Shown: one piece after another, positions 30,696 through 37,106 of the stretch
Layout: each line of letters opens with the position of its first letter
Position numbering within the stretch: the stretch's first letter is position 1
NCBI GenBank assembly: GCA_905201895.1
Contig: CAJKPX010000019.1
Span: 1-37,106 of the forward strand
Length of the DNA stretch: 37,106 nt
Reading direction: 5' to 3'
From: an uncultured Eubacteriales bacterium
GTDB taxonomy: Bacteria > Bacillota > Clostridia > Oscillospirales > CAG-272
Program-made: the position numbers and the translations under genes
The notes under the pieces: generated by a model
The model's input: the letters and a program-made list of their open reading frames with translations, nothing else
Databases searched by the model: none
Told to the model about the DNA's origin: nothing

Positions 30696-31067
30696 ATGAA
30701 AAAGGTGGCAACAGAAAAAGTTCCCGCCGCAATCGGACCCTATTCGCAGGCGATGATCGTGGGTGGACTGGTATATACGTCGGGACAGATCGCGATCGAC
30801 CCCGCCGTTGGAGATCTGATCGCGGGCGACGTGCGCGCGCAGACCGAGCAGGTGATGAAAAATCTCGGTGCGGTGCTCGAGGCGGCAGGCAGCTCTTACG
30901 CAAGGGCGGTTAAGACCACCTGCTTTCTTGCCAACATGGCCGATTTTGCGGTGTTTAATGAGGTCTACGGCAAATACTTCACCGAAAAGCCCGCGCGCAG
31001 CTGTGTGGCGGTCGCTGCACTTCCAAAGGGCGCTTTGGTTGAGGTCGAGGTGATCGCCGAGGTATAA
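30696..31067 (+). CDS. ridA: RidA family enamine/imine deaminase
   Basis: RidA hydrolyses reactive enamine/imine intermediates made by PLP-dependent dehydratases, sparing other PLP enzymes. The 123-residue length is right for the family. Diagnostic segments are AAIGPYSQAMIVGGLVYTSGQI, the catalytic Arg101 in KPARSCVAVAALPKG, and Glu118 in the C-terminal VEVEVIAEV. The ATG at 30696 follows AAAGAGG with 7 bases between; an upstream extension of the open frame is rejected because the promoter lies inside it. The gene is convergent with the methyltransferase and shares a bidirectional terminator with it. The protein is trimeric and cytoplasmic in known cases. Confidence 0.95.
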   Translation: MKKVATEKVPAAIGPYSQAMIVGGLVYTSGQIAIDPAVGDLIAGDVRAQTEQVMKNLGAVLEAAGSSYARAVKTTCFLANMADFAVFNEVYGKYFTEKPARSCVAVAALPKGALVEVEVIAEV

Positions 31068-31101
31068 AAAGCTATTACAAGATTATACGTGTAAATAAAT
31101 A

Positions 31102-31140
31102 AAATAAGACCTCCTAATTAAAAAAACGGAGGTCTTATTT
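31102..31140. terminator. Bidirectional terminator between ridA and the methyltransferase
   Basis: AAATAAGACCTCC (31102-31114) pairs exactly with GGAGGTCTTATTT (31128-31140). A/T-rich flanks on both sides allow use from either direction. A second small hairpin, AATTTTTA / TAAAAATT, lies at 31163-31181 and touches the methyltransferase stop. Confidence 0.87.
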
Positions 31141-31179
31141 CATCATATTTTAGAATAAGAATAATTTTTAATCTAAAAA

Positions 31180-32409
31180 TTACACGATTTGGAAGATAAA
31201 GAATTTGAGATAATCGGTTTCGGGAACGTTCCACAGGATCGGATGGTCAGGGCTTTGCTGACGCGCCTCAATCTGACGCAGACCCACGCCCGCATCCTCG
31301 GCGGCATTGTGGAGCATCTGCTTGAAATAGGTTTCGGTCATGAAATGCGAGCAGGAGCAGGTGGCGAGATAGCCTCCGCGCGGGAGCAGCTTCATTGCCT
31401 TGAGGTTGATCTCCTTATAGCCCTTAATCGCGTTGCGGAGTGTGTCGCGGCTCTTGGTGAAGGCGGGGGGATCGAGGATGATAAAATCATAGTCGCGGCG
31501 CCCCTCGTTTGCCATTTGGGTGAGCAGATCAAACACGTCGGCGCAAACGAAATCCATCCGTCTGTCCAGCCCGTTGCGGTGCGCGTTCTGTTCGGTCATC
31601 GCGATCGCATCGGCAGAGATGTCCACAGCCGTTACGTGCTCCGCACCGCCTGCGGCGGCGTTGAGCGCAAAGGAGCCCGTGTGCGTAAAGCAATCAAGCA
31701 CGCGGCGACTCTGCGCGATTTTACGAATGGCGGCACGGTTGTATTTTTGGTCGAGGAAAAAACCTGTTTTCTGCCCGTTGATATAGTCCACCTGATAGGT
31801 AATTCCGTTCTCCACGATCTCTGTCTTTCCGTCAAGCGCGGTCGAGAGTCCCTCACCCTGCCAGAAGGCGGTGTATTGCTCCATGCCCTCCAGCTCGCGA
31901 ATGGCAACGTCGTTGCGCTCGTAGAGTGCGTCGATCTGCTGCCCGAATTCCTCGCGCAACAGGCGCACGAGCGTGGCGTAGAGGCGATCCTTGATGCGCT
32001 CAATGCCGAGTGAGAGCACCTGCGTGACAAGGATCGAGCCAAAGCGGTCGACCGTCAGCCCGGGGAAAGCGTCTGCCTCACCGAAGATCAGACGCGAGCA
32101 GGCAAAGTCCCCTTCACCCATCACGGTGCGGCGGTAGTCGAGCGCCCAGCGGAGCTTGCGCTCCCAGAAGGCATCGTCGAATTGATCGTTTGCGTTTTTG
32201 GAAACCACGCGAACGCGAATTTTTGAGTTCTCGTTATAAAAGCCGGTTCCGAGATAGCGCCCCTTTTGCGAGCGCACGTCAACGAGCGTGCCGTTCTCGG
32301 GCTGCTCGGAGAGCGAGGTCACCTCGTCGGCATAGACCCAAACGTGTCCGCCTCGCAGCATACGCTCGCCTTTTTCGGTGACGGTGATAACAGGATAGTT
32401 TCTTGGCAT
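31180..32409 (-). CDS. Class I SAM-dependent 23S rRNA (cytosine-C5)-methyltransferase, RlmI-like
   Basis: A 409-residue protein with an N-terminal PUA domain (GGHVWVYADEVTSL, GRYLGTGFYNENSKIRVRV), a central RlmI/K-like domain (SRLIFGEADAFPGLTVDRFG, NGQKTGFFLDQKYNRAAI) and a Rossmann methyltransferase domain. The SAM site is in VLDCFTHTGSFALNAAAGGAEHVTAVDIS, and the catalytic motif is LDPPAFTKS followed by Cys residues in LATCSCSHFM. RlmI methylates C1962 of 23S rRNA in E. coli; the exact target here is inference. The ATG at 32409 has AAAGGAG upstream; an ATG at 32436 lies before that site. It diverges from tldD, with back-to-back promoters. Confidence 0.9.
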   Translation of the reverse strand: MPRNYPVITVTEKGERMLRGGHVWVYADEVTSLSEQPENGTLVDVRSQKGRYLGTGFYNENSKIRVRVVSKNANDQFDDAFWERKLRWALDYRRTVMGEGDFACSRLIFGEADAFPGLTVDRFGSILVTQVLSLGIERIKDRLYATLVRLLREEFGQQIDALYERNDVAIRELEGMEQYTAFWQGEGLSTALDGKTEIVENGITYQVDYINGQKTGFFLDQKYNRAAIRKIAQSRRVLDCFTHTGSFALNAAAGGAEHVTAVDISADAIAMTEQNAHRNGLDRRMDFVCADVFDLLTQMANEGRRDYDFIILDPPAFTKSRDTLRNAIKGYKEINLKAMKLLPRGGYLATCSCSHFMTETYFKQMLHNAAEDAGVGLRQIEARQQSPDHPILWNVPETDYLKFFIFQIV

Positions 32410-32448
32410 GGAGCCGCTCCTTTCGATGGAGATCAAATTTTTGCGTAT

Positions 32449-32477
32449 ATTATATCACAAAATCAACCTTTTTTCAA
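32449..32477 (-). promoter_or_regulatory. Promoter of the RlmI-like gene
   Basis: On the minus strand TTGAAA (complement of 32472-32477), 17 bases and TATAAT (complement of 32449-32454). The -35 box is 7 bases from the -35 of the divergent tldD promoter. Confidence 0.82.
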
Positions 32478-32484
32478 CAGGCTC

Positions 32485-32513
32485 TTGCATTTTTACCGCA
32501 AAAGTGGTAAAAT
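32485..32513 (+). promoter_or_regulatory. Promoter of tldD-tldE with an inverted repeat in the spacer
   Basis: TTGCAT (32485-32490), 17 bases and TAAAAT (32508-32513). The spacer and most of the -10 form an inverted repeat: TTTTACCGC (32491-32499) and GTGGTAAAA (32504-32512), with one G-T mismatch and an AAAA centre. This could be an operator or, if transcribed from upstream, a hairpin. Confidence 0.65.
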
Positions 32514-32545
32514 ATATAGGATCAAATGTTTTTAGGAGGTAGAAT

Positions 32546-33949
32546 ATGCCTTTTTCTGAATTTCTCGAGTCCCGCCGCGCCGACTGCAAGGCGCTCGTGG
32601 CGGAGCTCTCCAAGCATTTTGCCTACGTTGGCATCCTCGGCTCGGATATTCGCTCGAGCATGATCGGCGTGGATAAAAACACGTCGGGTATTGGCGAGGG
32701 TGGGCTGACCGAGTGCGGATTTGTGGTCAAGATGCATGACGGCAGAGCGTTTTTTGAATATTCTCTCGATGACGTTGCAGGTAATAAGCCTGCTCTGGTG
32801 GAAAAAATCCTTGCCTCGGTTCGCGTGGCGGCATCTCTGCAACCGCGCGAGATCAGTGTCCCCGTGCCTCATGACGAGCCGCTTGTAAAATCCTTCTCTC
32901 GTGCATGTGATTTCGAGGATTTTTCCGACGGACAGCTGCTCGAGGTTGCAAAATCGGTGCGTGACGACATTCTCTCGCGTGACGGGCGGATCGTCAACGC
33001 GATTGTTCGACTCGCGCCATACACTGTCTCCAAGCTTTTTGTCTCGCAGCACCGCGAGCTGGATCAGTTCTATTCATGGGTCAACGGCTTTTCGGGCGCA
33101 CTCTTTGCCGATGGCGGCAAGATGGTTCTGGCGCGTGAGTCGGCATATTCCAACCTGATGCGCGAGGTGGTCGAGGATCTGCCCACGCAGGTGGATTCGC
33201 TTGTGGAGAAGGCGAAAAAGCTCGCCACTGCCAAGCCGATTACCCCCGGCGTTTATGACGTGATTACCGATCCGTCGATTTCGGGTCTGATCGCGCACGA
33301 GGCATTCGGTCACGGCGTGGAGATGGATCAGTTTGTCAAGGATCGCGCACTCGCAAAGCAGTTTGTGGGCAAATACGTTGCCTCGCCGATCTGCAACATG
33401 CATGACGGCGCTGCGGCAACCTTTTCCGCCGCGTCCTACTTCTTTGACGATGACGGCGTACTTGCACAGGACACCGAGATCATTCGGGACGGCGTGCTGG
33501 TTGCGGGAATTTCCGATCTCGTATCGGCAACCGAGCTTGGCACCTCGCCCACGGGCAACGGCAGACGCCAATCCTACAAGAGAAAGGCGTATGCCCGTAT
33601 GACTAACACCTTCTTCTGTCCCGGCAAGGACAAGCTCGAGGACATGATTGCCTCGATCAAGCACGGATATATGCTCTTTGAAACAAACAACGGCATGGAG
33701 GATCCCAAAAACTGGCAGATCCAGTGCACCGCCGAATACGGCATCGAGATCGTGGACGGTAAGTTGACCGACAACTACGTTTCTCCCGTTGTGATGAGCG
33801 GAAGCGTGCCCGAGCTGCTCAAGTCAATTTCGATGGTATCGGACGATTTCCGCATCATCGGCGCAGGCGGCTGCGGCAAGGGATACAAGGAATGGGTGCG
33901 TGTCGCCGACGGCGGACCTGCCCTGAAAGTGAGGGTGAAGCTGGCATGA
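32546..33949 (+). CDS. tldD: TldD metalloprotease subunit
   Basis: TldD and TldE form a heterodimeric zinc protease that, in E. coli, trims the leader from microcin B17 and degrades the CcdA antitoxin; it acts on unfolded peptides threaded into a central cavity. The 467-residue protein has the zinc motif HEAFGH at 251-256, with the second part of the active site in the C-terminal IGAGGCGKGYKEWVRVADGGP, whose Cys is a zinc ligand in the family. The ATG at 32546 follows a perfect AGGAGG by 6 bases. Its stop overlaps the tldE start by 4 bases (ATGA), so the two are translationally coupled. No RiPP precursor-like gene is seen next to it. Confidence 0.95.
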   Translation: MPFSEFLESRRADCKALVAELSKHFAYVGILGSDIRSSMIGVDKNTSGIGEGGLTECGFVVKMHDGRAFFEYSLDDVAGNKPALVEKILASVRVAASLQPREISVPVPHDEPLVKSFSRACDFEDFSDGQLLEVAKSVRDDILSRDGRIVNAIVRLAPYTVSKLFVSQHRELDQFYSWVNGFSGALFADGGKMVLARESAYSNLMREVVEDLPTQVDSLVEKAKKLATAKPITPGVYDVITDPSISGLIAHEAFGHGVEMDQFVKDRALAKQFVGKYVASPICNMHDGAAATFSAASYFFDDDGVLAQDTEIIRDGVLVAGISDLVSATELGTSPTGNGRRQSYKRKAYARMTNTFFCPGKDKLEDMIASIKHGYMLFETNNGMEDPKNWQIQCTAEYGIEIVDGKLTDNYVSPVVMSGSVPELLKSISMVSDDFRIIGAGGCGKGYKEWVRVADGGPALKVRVKLA

Positions 33950-35223
33950 TTGAGCGTATCGTAAATTTACTCAAGGCTGACCCGAGAGTCAGCGATTACA
34001 GAATCAACACCGTGGAGCGCATCTCCTACGAGCTCTTTTTCGTACACCGTGACCTCGAAACGGTGAGAAGCACCGAAACGGTTGACACCAAGGTAACGGT
34101 CTTTTCCGCGCACAACGGAAAGCTGGGAGACGCCACCTTTACGGTCTATTCCTCCTATACGGATGAGAAGATCGCCGAGGAAATCGACGTGACGATCAAA
34201 AAGGCAGAGCTGGTTGACAACGAGCTCTACGGTTTGCCTGCAAATGAAACGGGCGCCTTTGTCTCTGACTCCAACATGAAGGAGCTCGAGCTGCCCGAGC
34301 TTGCAGCCGAGATCGCGGATGCGGTGTTTGCCGCCGATTGCTATGAAAACGGCTCGATCAATGCGCTCGAGGTTTTCGTGTACCGCGATACTGTTCGCGT
34401 GTGCAACAGCCGCGGCATTGATAAGAGCGAGATCAAATACAGCGCAATGGCAGAGGCGATCCCCACGTGGAACACCACCGAGGAATCGGTGGAGCTCTAC
34501 GAATGCCACAACTTTACCGAGCTCGACCGTGGCGCGATCAGAGCTGAAATCGACTCCAAAATGCGCGAGGTGCGTGACCGTTCGCTTGCAAAGAAGCCCG
34601 ACGAACGCCTCTCCTGTCGCGTTTTACTTGCCGCGCCCGAGCTTGCCGAGCTCTTTGGCGAGATTTCGTATAATCTCACCTTTGCGGGGCTCTATAACCA
34701 CTCCAATGCCTACAAGGTTGGCGATGCGGTTCAGAAGGACCCCACGGGCGACCGTCTTACGCTCACGATGCGCGGCAAAATGAAGGGCGGCGTGAATTCG
34801 GCTGCCTTTGATGTCGACGGATTTACCACGCGCGATGCATGCATCATCGAAAAGGGTGTGGCAAAGGCTTGCTTCGGCTCGGTTCGCTATGCATCCTACG
34901 TTGGCGAGGAGCCCACAGGAGCACTTCGTTGCACCGAGGTTGGTCTCGGAACGCTCGGAAGAGAAGAGCTGGAATCGGCGCCCTATTTCCGTTGCGCTTC
35001 GATGTCGGGCGTGCAGGTCGACGTTTACAACGACTATCTGGGCGGAGAGGTGCGTCTTGGCTACTATTTCAACGGCACGCGCGAAATCCCCGTCACGGGT
35101 GTTTCGATCAGCGGTAAGCTCAGCGACTGTCTTGCAGGCATGCGTCTGTCCGACACCGCAACGGTGTACGAGGACTACAAGGGTCCCGCCTTTGCCGCAT
35201 TTGAGGGTGTGGAGATCGTTTGA
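33946..35223 (+). CDS. tldE: TldE (PmbA) protease partner subunit
   Basis: A 425-residue PmbA/TldE-family protein that lacks the HExxxH motif, as expected for the non-catalytic partner of TldD. The N-terminus MIERIVNLLKADPRVSDYRI is followed by a TldD/PmbA N-terminal domain (GLPANETGAFVSDSN), a linker region with RSLAKKPDERLSCRVLLAAPELAELF, and a C-terminal beta-rich domain (KMKGGVNSAAFDVDGFTTRDACIIEKGVAKAC, GGEVRLGYYFNGTREIPVTGVSISGKL). The ATG at 33946 overlaps the tldD stop (ATGA). The smsC gene begins 91 bases after its stop. Family assignment is firm; sequence divergence from the E. coli protein is large. Confidence 0.88.
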   Translation: MIERIVNLLKADPRVSDYRINTVERISYELFFVHRDLETVRSTETVDTKVTVFSAHNGKLGDATFTVYSSYTDEKIAEEIDVTIKKAELVDNELYGLPANETGAFVSDSNMKELELPELAAEIADAVFAADCYENGSINALEVFVYRDTVRVCNSRGIDKSEIKYSAMAEAIPTWNTTEESVELYECHNFTELDRGAIRAEIDSKMREVRDRSLAKKPDERLSCRVLLAAPELAELFGEISYNLTFAGLYNHSNAYKVGDAVQKDPTGDRLTLTMRGKMKGGVNSAAFDVDGFTTRDACIIEKGVAKACFGSVRYASYVGEEPTGALRCTEVGLGTLGREELESAPYFRCASMSGVQVDVYNDYLGGEVRLGYYFNGTREIPVTGVSISGKLSDCLAGMRLSDTATVYEDYKGPAFAAFEGVEIV

Positions 35224-35265
35224 TCTCACACCAAATGAAAAAACGCATATACGTACCCTGTTTTC

Positions 35266-35274
35266 TGATAAAAT
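35266..35274 (+). promoter_or_regulatory. Possible extended -10 promoter of the smsCB pair
   Basis: TAAAAT at 35269-35274 is preceded by TGA, giving a TG-n extended -10 pattern, but no good -35 box is seen. Read-through from tldE is equally possible. Confidence 0.35.
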
Positions 35275-35314
35275 GGGGCAGATCACGCAATAAAGAAAAC
35301 AAAAAGGATTTACC

Positions 35315-36031
35315 ATGTTAGAGTTTCAAAACGTATCGTATCAAACAGACGAAGGAAAGGTGATCCTTCGCAACGTCAGCCTTCAGATCAACGATCGCTT
35401 CGTTGCGGTCACGGGACCGAACGGAAGCGGAAAATCCACCCTTGCCAAGCTGATCGCAGGTATTTACGTGCCCACGTCGGGCAAAATTCTGCTTGACGGG
35501 CAGGATATCACGAATCTTTCGATCTCCGAGCGCGCCAATGCGGGCGTGAGCTTTGCCTTTCAGCAGCCCGTTCGCTTCAAGGGCATCACGGTCAAGGATC
35601 TGATCTCGATCGCATCGGGCAAAAAGATCTCGATCTCCGAGGCATGCGCCTATCTTGCCGAGGTCGGGCTCTGCGCCAAGGATTACGTCAACCGCGAGGT
35701 CGACGGCTCGCTTTCGGGCGGTGAGCTCAAGCGAATTGAGATTGCCATGATCAACGCGCGCGGCACCAAGCTCTCGGTCTTTGACGAGCCCGAGGCAGGC
35801 ATCGACCTGTGGAGCTTCAACAATCTCATCGAAGTGTTCCGTAGCATGCACAAGCGCACGCAGGGCACCATTCTCATCATTTCGCACCAAGAGCGCATCC
35901 TCGACATCGCCGACAAGATCATCGTGATCGCAGGAGGCGAGGTGACGGCTTACGGCACCAAGACCGAAATTCTGCCCGATCTGCTCGGAACGCAGGCAGG
36001 ATGCAGATTCACAAAGGGGGCAGAGGCATGA
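35315..36031 (+). CDS. SufC-like ATPase of a two-gene (SmsC) Fe-S assembly system
   Basis: SufC-type ABC ATPases are soluble and power Fe-S cluster assembly on their SufB/SufD partner. The 238-residue protein has Walker A GPNGSGKST (34-42), a Q-loop in SFAFQQPVRFKGITV, the signature LSGGELKRIEIAMI (about 133-146), Walker B SVFDEPEAGIDLWSF and the switch His in ILIISHQERIL. The DEPEAGID variant of the D-loop is characteristic of SufC. The gene downstream is a single SufB/SufD-like scaffold, with no sufS or sufU next to it, matching the minimal SUF-like arrangement (SmsC-SmsB) described for methanogens and some anaerobic bacteria. The ATG at 35315 follows AAAAAGGA; the stop overlaps the next start (ATGA). 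Confidence 0.9.
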   Translation: MLEFQNVSYQTDEGKVILRNVSLQINDRFVAVTGPNGSGKSTLAKLIAGIYVPTSGKILLDGQDITNLSISERANAGVSFAFQQPVRFKGITVKDLISIASGKKISISEACAYLAEVGLCAKDYVNREVDGSLSGGELKRIEIAMINARGTKLSVFDEPEAGIDLWSFNNLIEVFRSMHKRTQGTILIISHQERILDIADKIIVIAGGEVTAYGTKTEILPDLLGTQAGCRFTKGAEA

Positions 36032-36948
36032 TCGACGCAATTCAGAAAAGACTGCTTGAGCAGGTTGCCGACCTGCATGAGGTGCCGCAGGGCGCCTATT
36101 CGATCCGCATCAACGGTAATCTCCACGGCAAAAACGATTCCGAAAATATCACCATCGTGAAAAAGACCGATCAGCCCGGCATTGACATTTACGTCAAGCC
36201 CGGCACGAAAAACGAGAGCCTGCACATTCCCGTTCTGCTCTCGCAAACAGGACTCAAGGAGATCGTTTACAATGATTTCCACATCGGTGAGGACTGTGAC
36301 GTCACCATCGTTGCGGGTTGCGGCATTCACAACAGCGGCAGCGCCGAGAGCGAGCACAGTGGTATCCACAGCTTTTTCGTGGGACGCGGTGCAAGGGTCA
36401 AATACGTCGAAAAGCACTATGGTGAGGGCGACGGCTCGGGCAAGAACGTGATGAATCCCACCACCGTTGTGGTGCAGGAGGAGGACAGCTACGTGGAAAT
36501 GGAGACCGCGCAGATCAAGGGCGTTGACTCCACACGTCGCAAAACCACCGCAAAGCTTGCCGCAGGGGCTACGCTGATCGTGAAGGAAAAGATCATGACC
36601 CACGGCGATCAGTTTGCCGAAACCGACTTCACGGTCGACCTCGACGGTGAGGGCTGCGGCGCACACGTGGTGTCGCGTTCGGTGGCAAAGGACAAAAGCC
36701 GACAGACCTTCCTTTCCCGCGTGCGCGGAAACAACCGCTGCTCGGGACACACCGAGTGCGATGCAATCATCATGGATGACGCACAGGTCACGGCTCTGCC
36801 GCAGATCGAAGCCAATCACGTTGACGCGGCGCTCATTCATGAGGCTGCCATCGGTAAGATCGCGGGCGAGCAGCTCATCAAGCTCATGACCCTCGGACTC
36901 TCCGAGCGCGAAGCCGAGGAACAGATCGTCAACGGCTTTTTGAAGTGA
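36028..36948 (+). CDS. SufB/SufD-like Fe-S scaffold (SmsB)
   Basis: A 306-residue SufB/D-family core protein, shorter than SufB (about 470-495), as expected for SmsB. The beta-helix core carries HNSGSAESEHSGIHSFFVGRG and KYVEKHYGEG. The C-terminal part matches SufB: HTECDAIIMDD holds Cys244, equivalent to the SufB cluster-assembly Cys405, and IHEAAIGKI (His271, Glu272) corresponds to the SufB H-E-A segment; the end SEREAEEQIVNGFLK is classic SufB. The ATG at 36028 overlaps the smsC stop. It probably builds clusters on a C2-B2 complex in the cytoplasm. How sulfur is delivered is not shown here, since no cysteine desulfurase is encoded in the window. Confidence 0.9.
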   Translation: MIDAIQKRLLEQVADLHEVPQGAYSIRINGNLHGKNDSENITIVKKTDQPGIDIYVKPGTKNESLHIPVLLSQTGLKEIVYNDFHIGEDCDVTIVAGCGIHNSGSAESEHSGIHSFFVGRGARVKYVEKHYGEGDGSGKNVMNPTTVVVQEEDSYVEMETAQIKGVDSTRRKTTAKLAAGATLIVKEKIMTHGDQFAETDFTVDLDGEGCGAHVVSRSVAKDKSRQTFLSRVRGNNRCSGHTECDAIIMDDAQVTALPQIEANHVDAALIHEAAIGKIAGEQLIKLMTLGLSEREAEEQIVNGFLK

Positions 36949-36952
36949 GAAT

Positions 36953-36976
36953 AGGATTAGAAGGATTAGAAGGATA
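36953..36976. repeat. Short tandem AGGATTAGA repeat
   Basis: Two and a half copies of AGGATTAGA follow the smsB stop directly, before the large hairpin. Confidence 0.7.
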
Positions 36977-36980
36977 AATA

Positions 36981-37106
36981 TGCGGGGAGAAAACTTTTTG
37001 AAAAAAAGTTTTCTCCCCGCACCCCTCTTTCAAAAACTTTCCCGAAGGTGGATCAAGGTGTCAAGGGGACGTCTTTTGACTCAAGATATGGGTACTGCCG
37101 ATAGGC
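36981..37106. repeat. Large hairpin plus dispersed repeat, right-edge copy
   Basis: A perfect 19-base stem (36981-36999, beginning TGCGGGGAGAAAAC, with 37003-37021) around a GAA loop closes the smsCB operon and probably acts as a terminator, although no T-run follows. The sequence from about 37006 to 37104 aligns with bases 1-92 of the window, including CTTTCCCGAAGGTGGAT (37037-37053) and TACTGCCGATAG (37093-37104). It runs off the window. Confidence 0.78.

Noticed and set aside
32546..35223. RiPP biosynthetic cluster around tldDE
   Set aside because: No precursor-like small gene, cyclodehydratase, radical SAM maturase or exporter is seen nearby; tldDE are common housekeeping proteases.
35204..35231. 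Terminator between tldE and smsC
   Set aside because: GGTGTGGAGATC and GATCTCACACC form a stem with a bulge, but most of it lies within the tldE coding end and no T-run follows.

Overview
The window is a compact stretch of bacterial chromosome, visibly G+C-rich in its coding parts, with no rRNA, tRNA or CRISPR array that I can see. The gene set points to a Gram-positive anaerobe of the Bacillota, class Clostridia, probably an uncultured gut-type lineage: WhiA next to MurB and DnaE, a ParC-like topoisomerase A subunit of about 730 residues, an EF-G paralogue, a two-gene SUF-like (SmsC/SmsB) system, AGGAGG-type ribosome sites and clear sigma-A promoters (TTGACA-17-TATAAT). The lineage call is inference from gene content only.

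Layout. (1) 1-4230, plus strand: a dispersed repeat at the left edge, a TatD nuclease, an EF-G-like GTPase with its own promoter and terminator, and a lipoprotein with three C-terminal membrane helices. (2) 4231-4525: a convergent intergenic region packed with palindromes, including two nearly identical hairpins that terminate the genes on either side. (3) 4526-12974, minus strand: one long likely operon starting from a promoter at 12946-12974 and running oxidoreductase, CoaE, lytic-transglycosylase-like protein, M18 aminopeptidase, RF1, Sua5/TsaC, topoisomerase A subunit and a 42-residue membrane peptide. (4) 13038-14538: a single polysaccharide deacetylase with its own promoter and terminator. 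(5) 14581-21936, plus strand: murB, whiA, dnaE, a YjjG-type HAD phosphatase, a small membrane protein and a RAYT/IS200-type Y1 transposase that carries two inverted copies of a palindromic element inside its reading frame; a cluster of five hairpins follows. (6) 22080-30343, minus strand: two different P2-type cation ATPases flanking a lipoprotein deacetylase and a cardiolipin synthase, i.e. an envelope and ion-homeostasis block. (7) 30604-32477: ridA and an RlmI-type rRNA methyltransferase, convergent on a shared terminator. (8) 32485-36948, plus strand: tldD-tldE followed by smsC-smsB, then a strong hairpin and a second copy of the repeat seen at the left edge.

Most of this is housekeeping: translation (EF-G2, RF1, TsaC, RlmI), replication (DnaE, topoisomerase), wall synthesis (MurB), CoA synthesis, Fe-S assembly and cation export. 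The unusual content lies in details: a transglycosylase-like protein without its catalytic glutamate, an EF-G with Tyr in place of the catalytic His, palindromes inserted in the transposase gene, palindrome-dense intergenic regions, operator-like palindromes inside two promoters, and a tldDE-smsCB block. I did not find a clearly new multi-gene system; the best candidates for something undescribed are the palindrome families and the tldDE-smsCB association.
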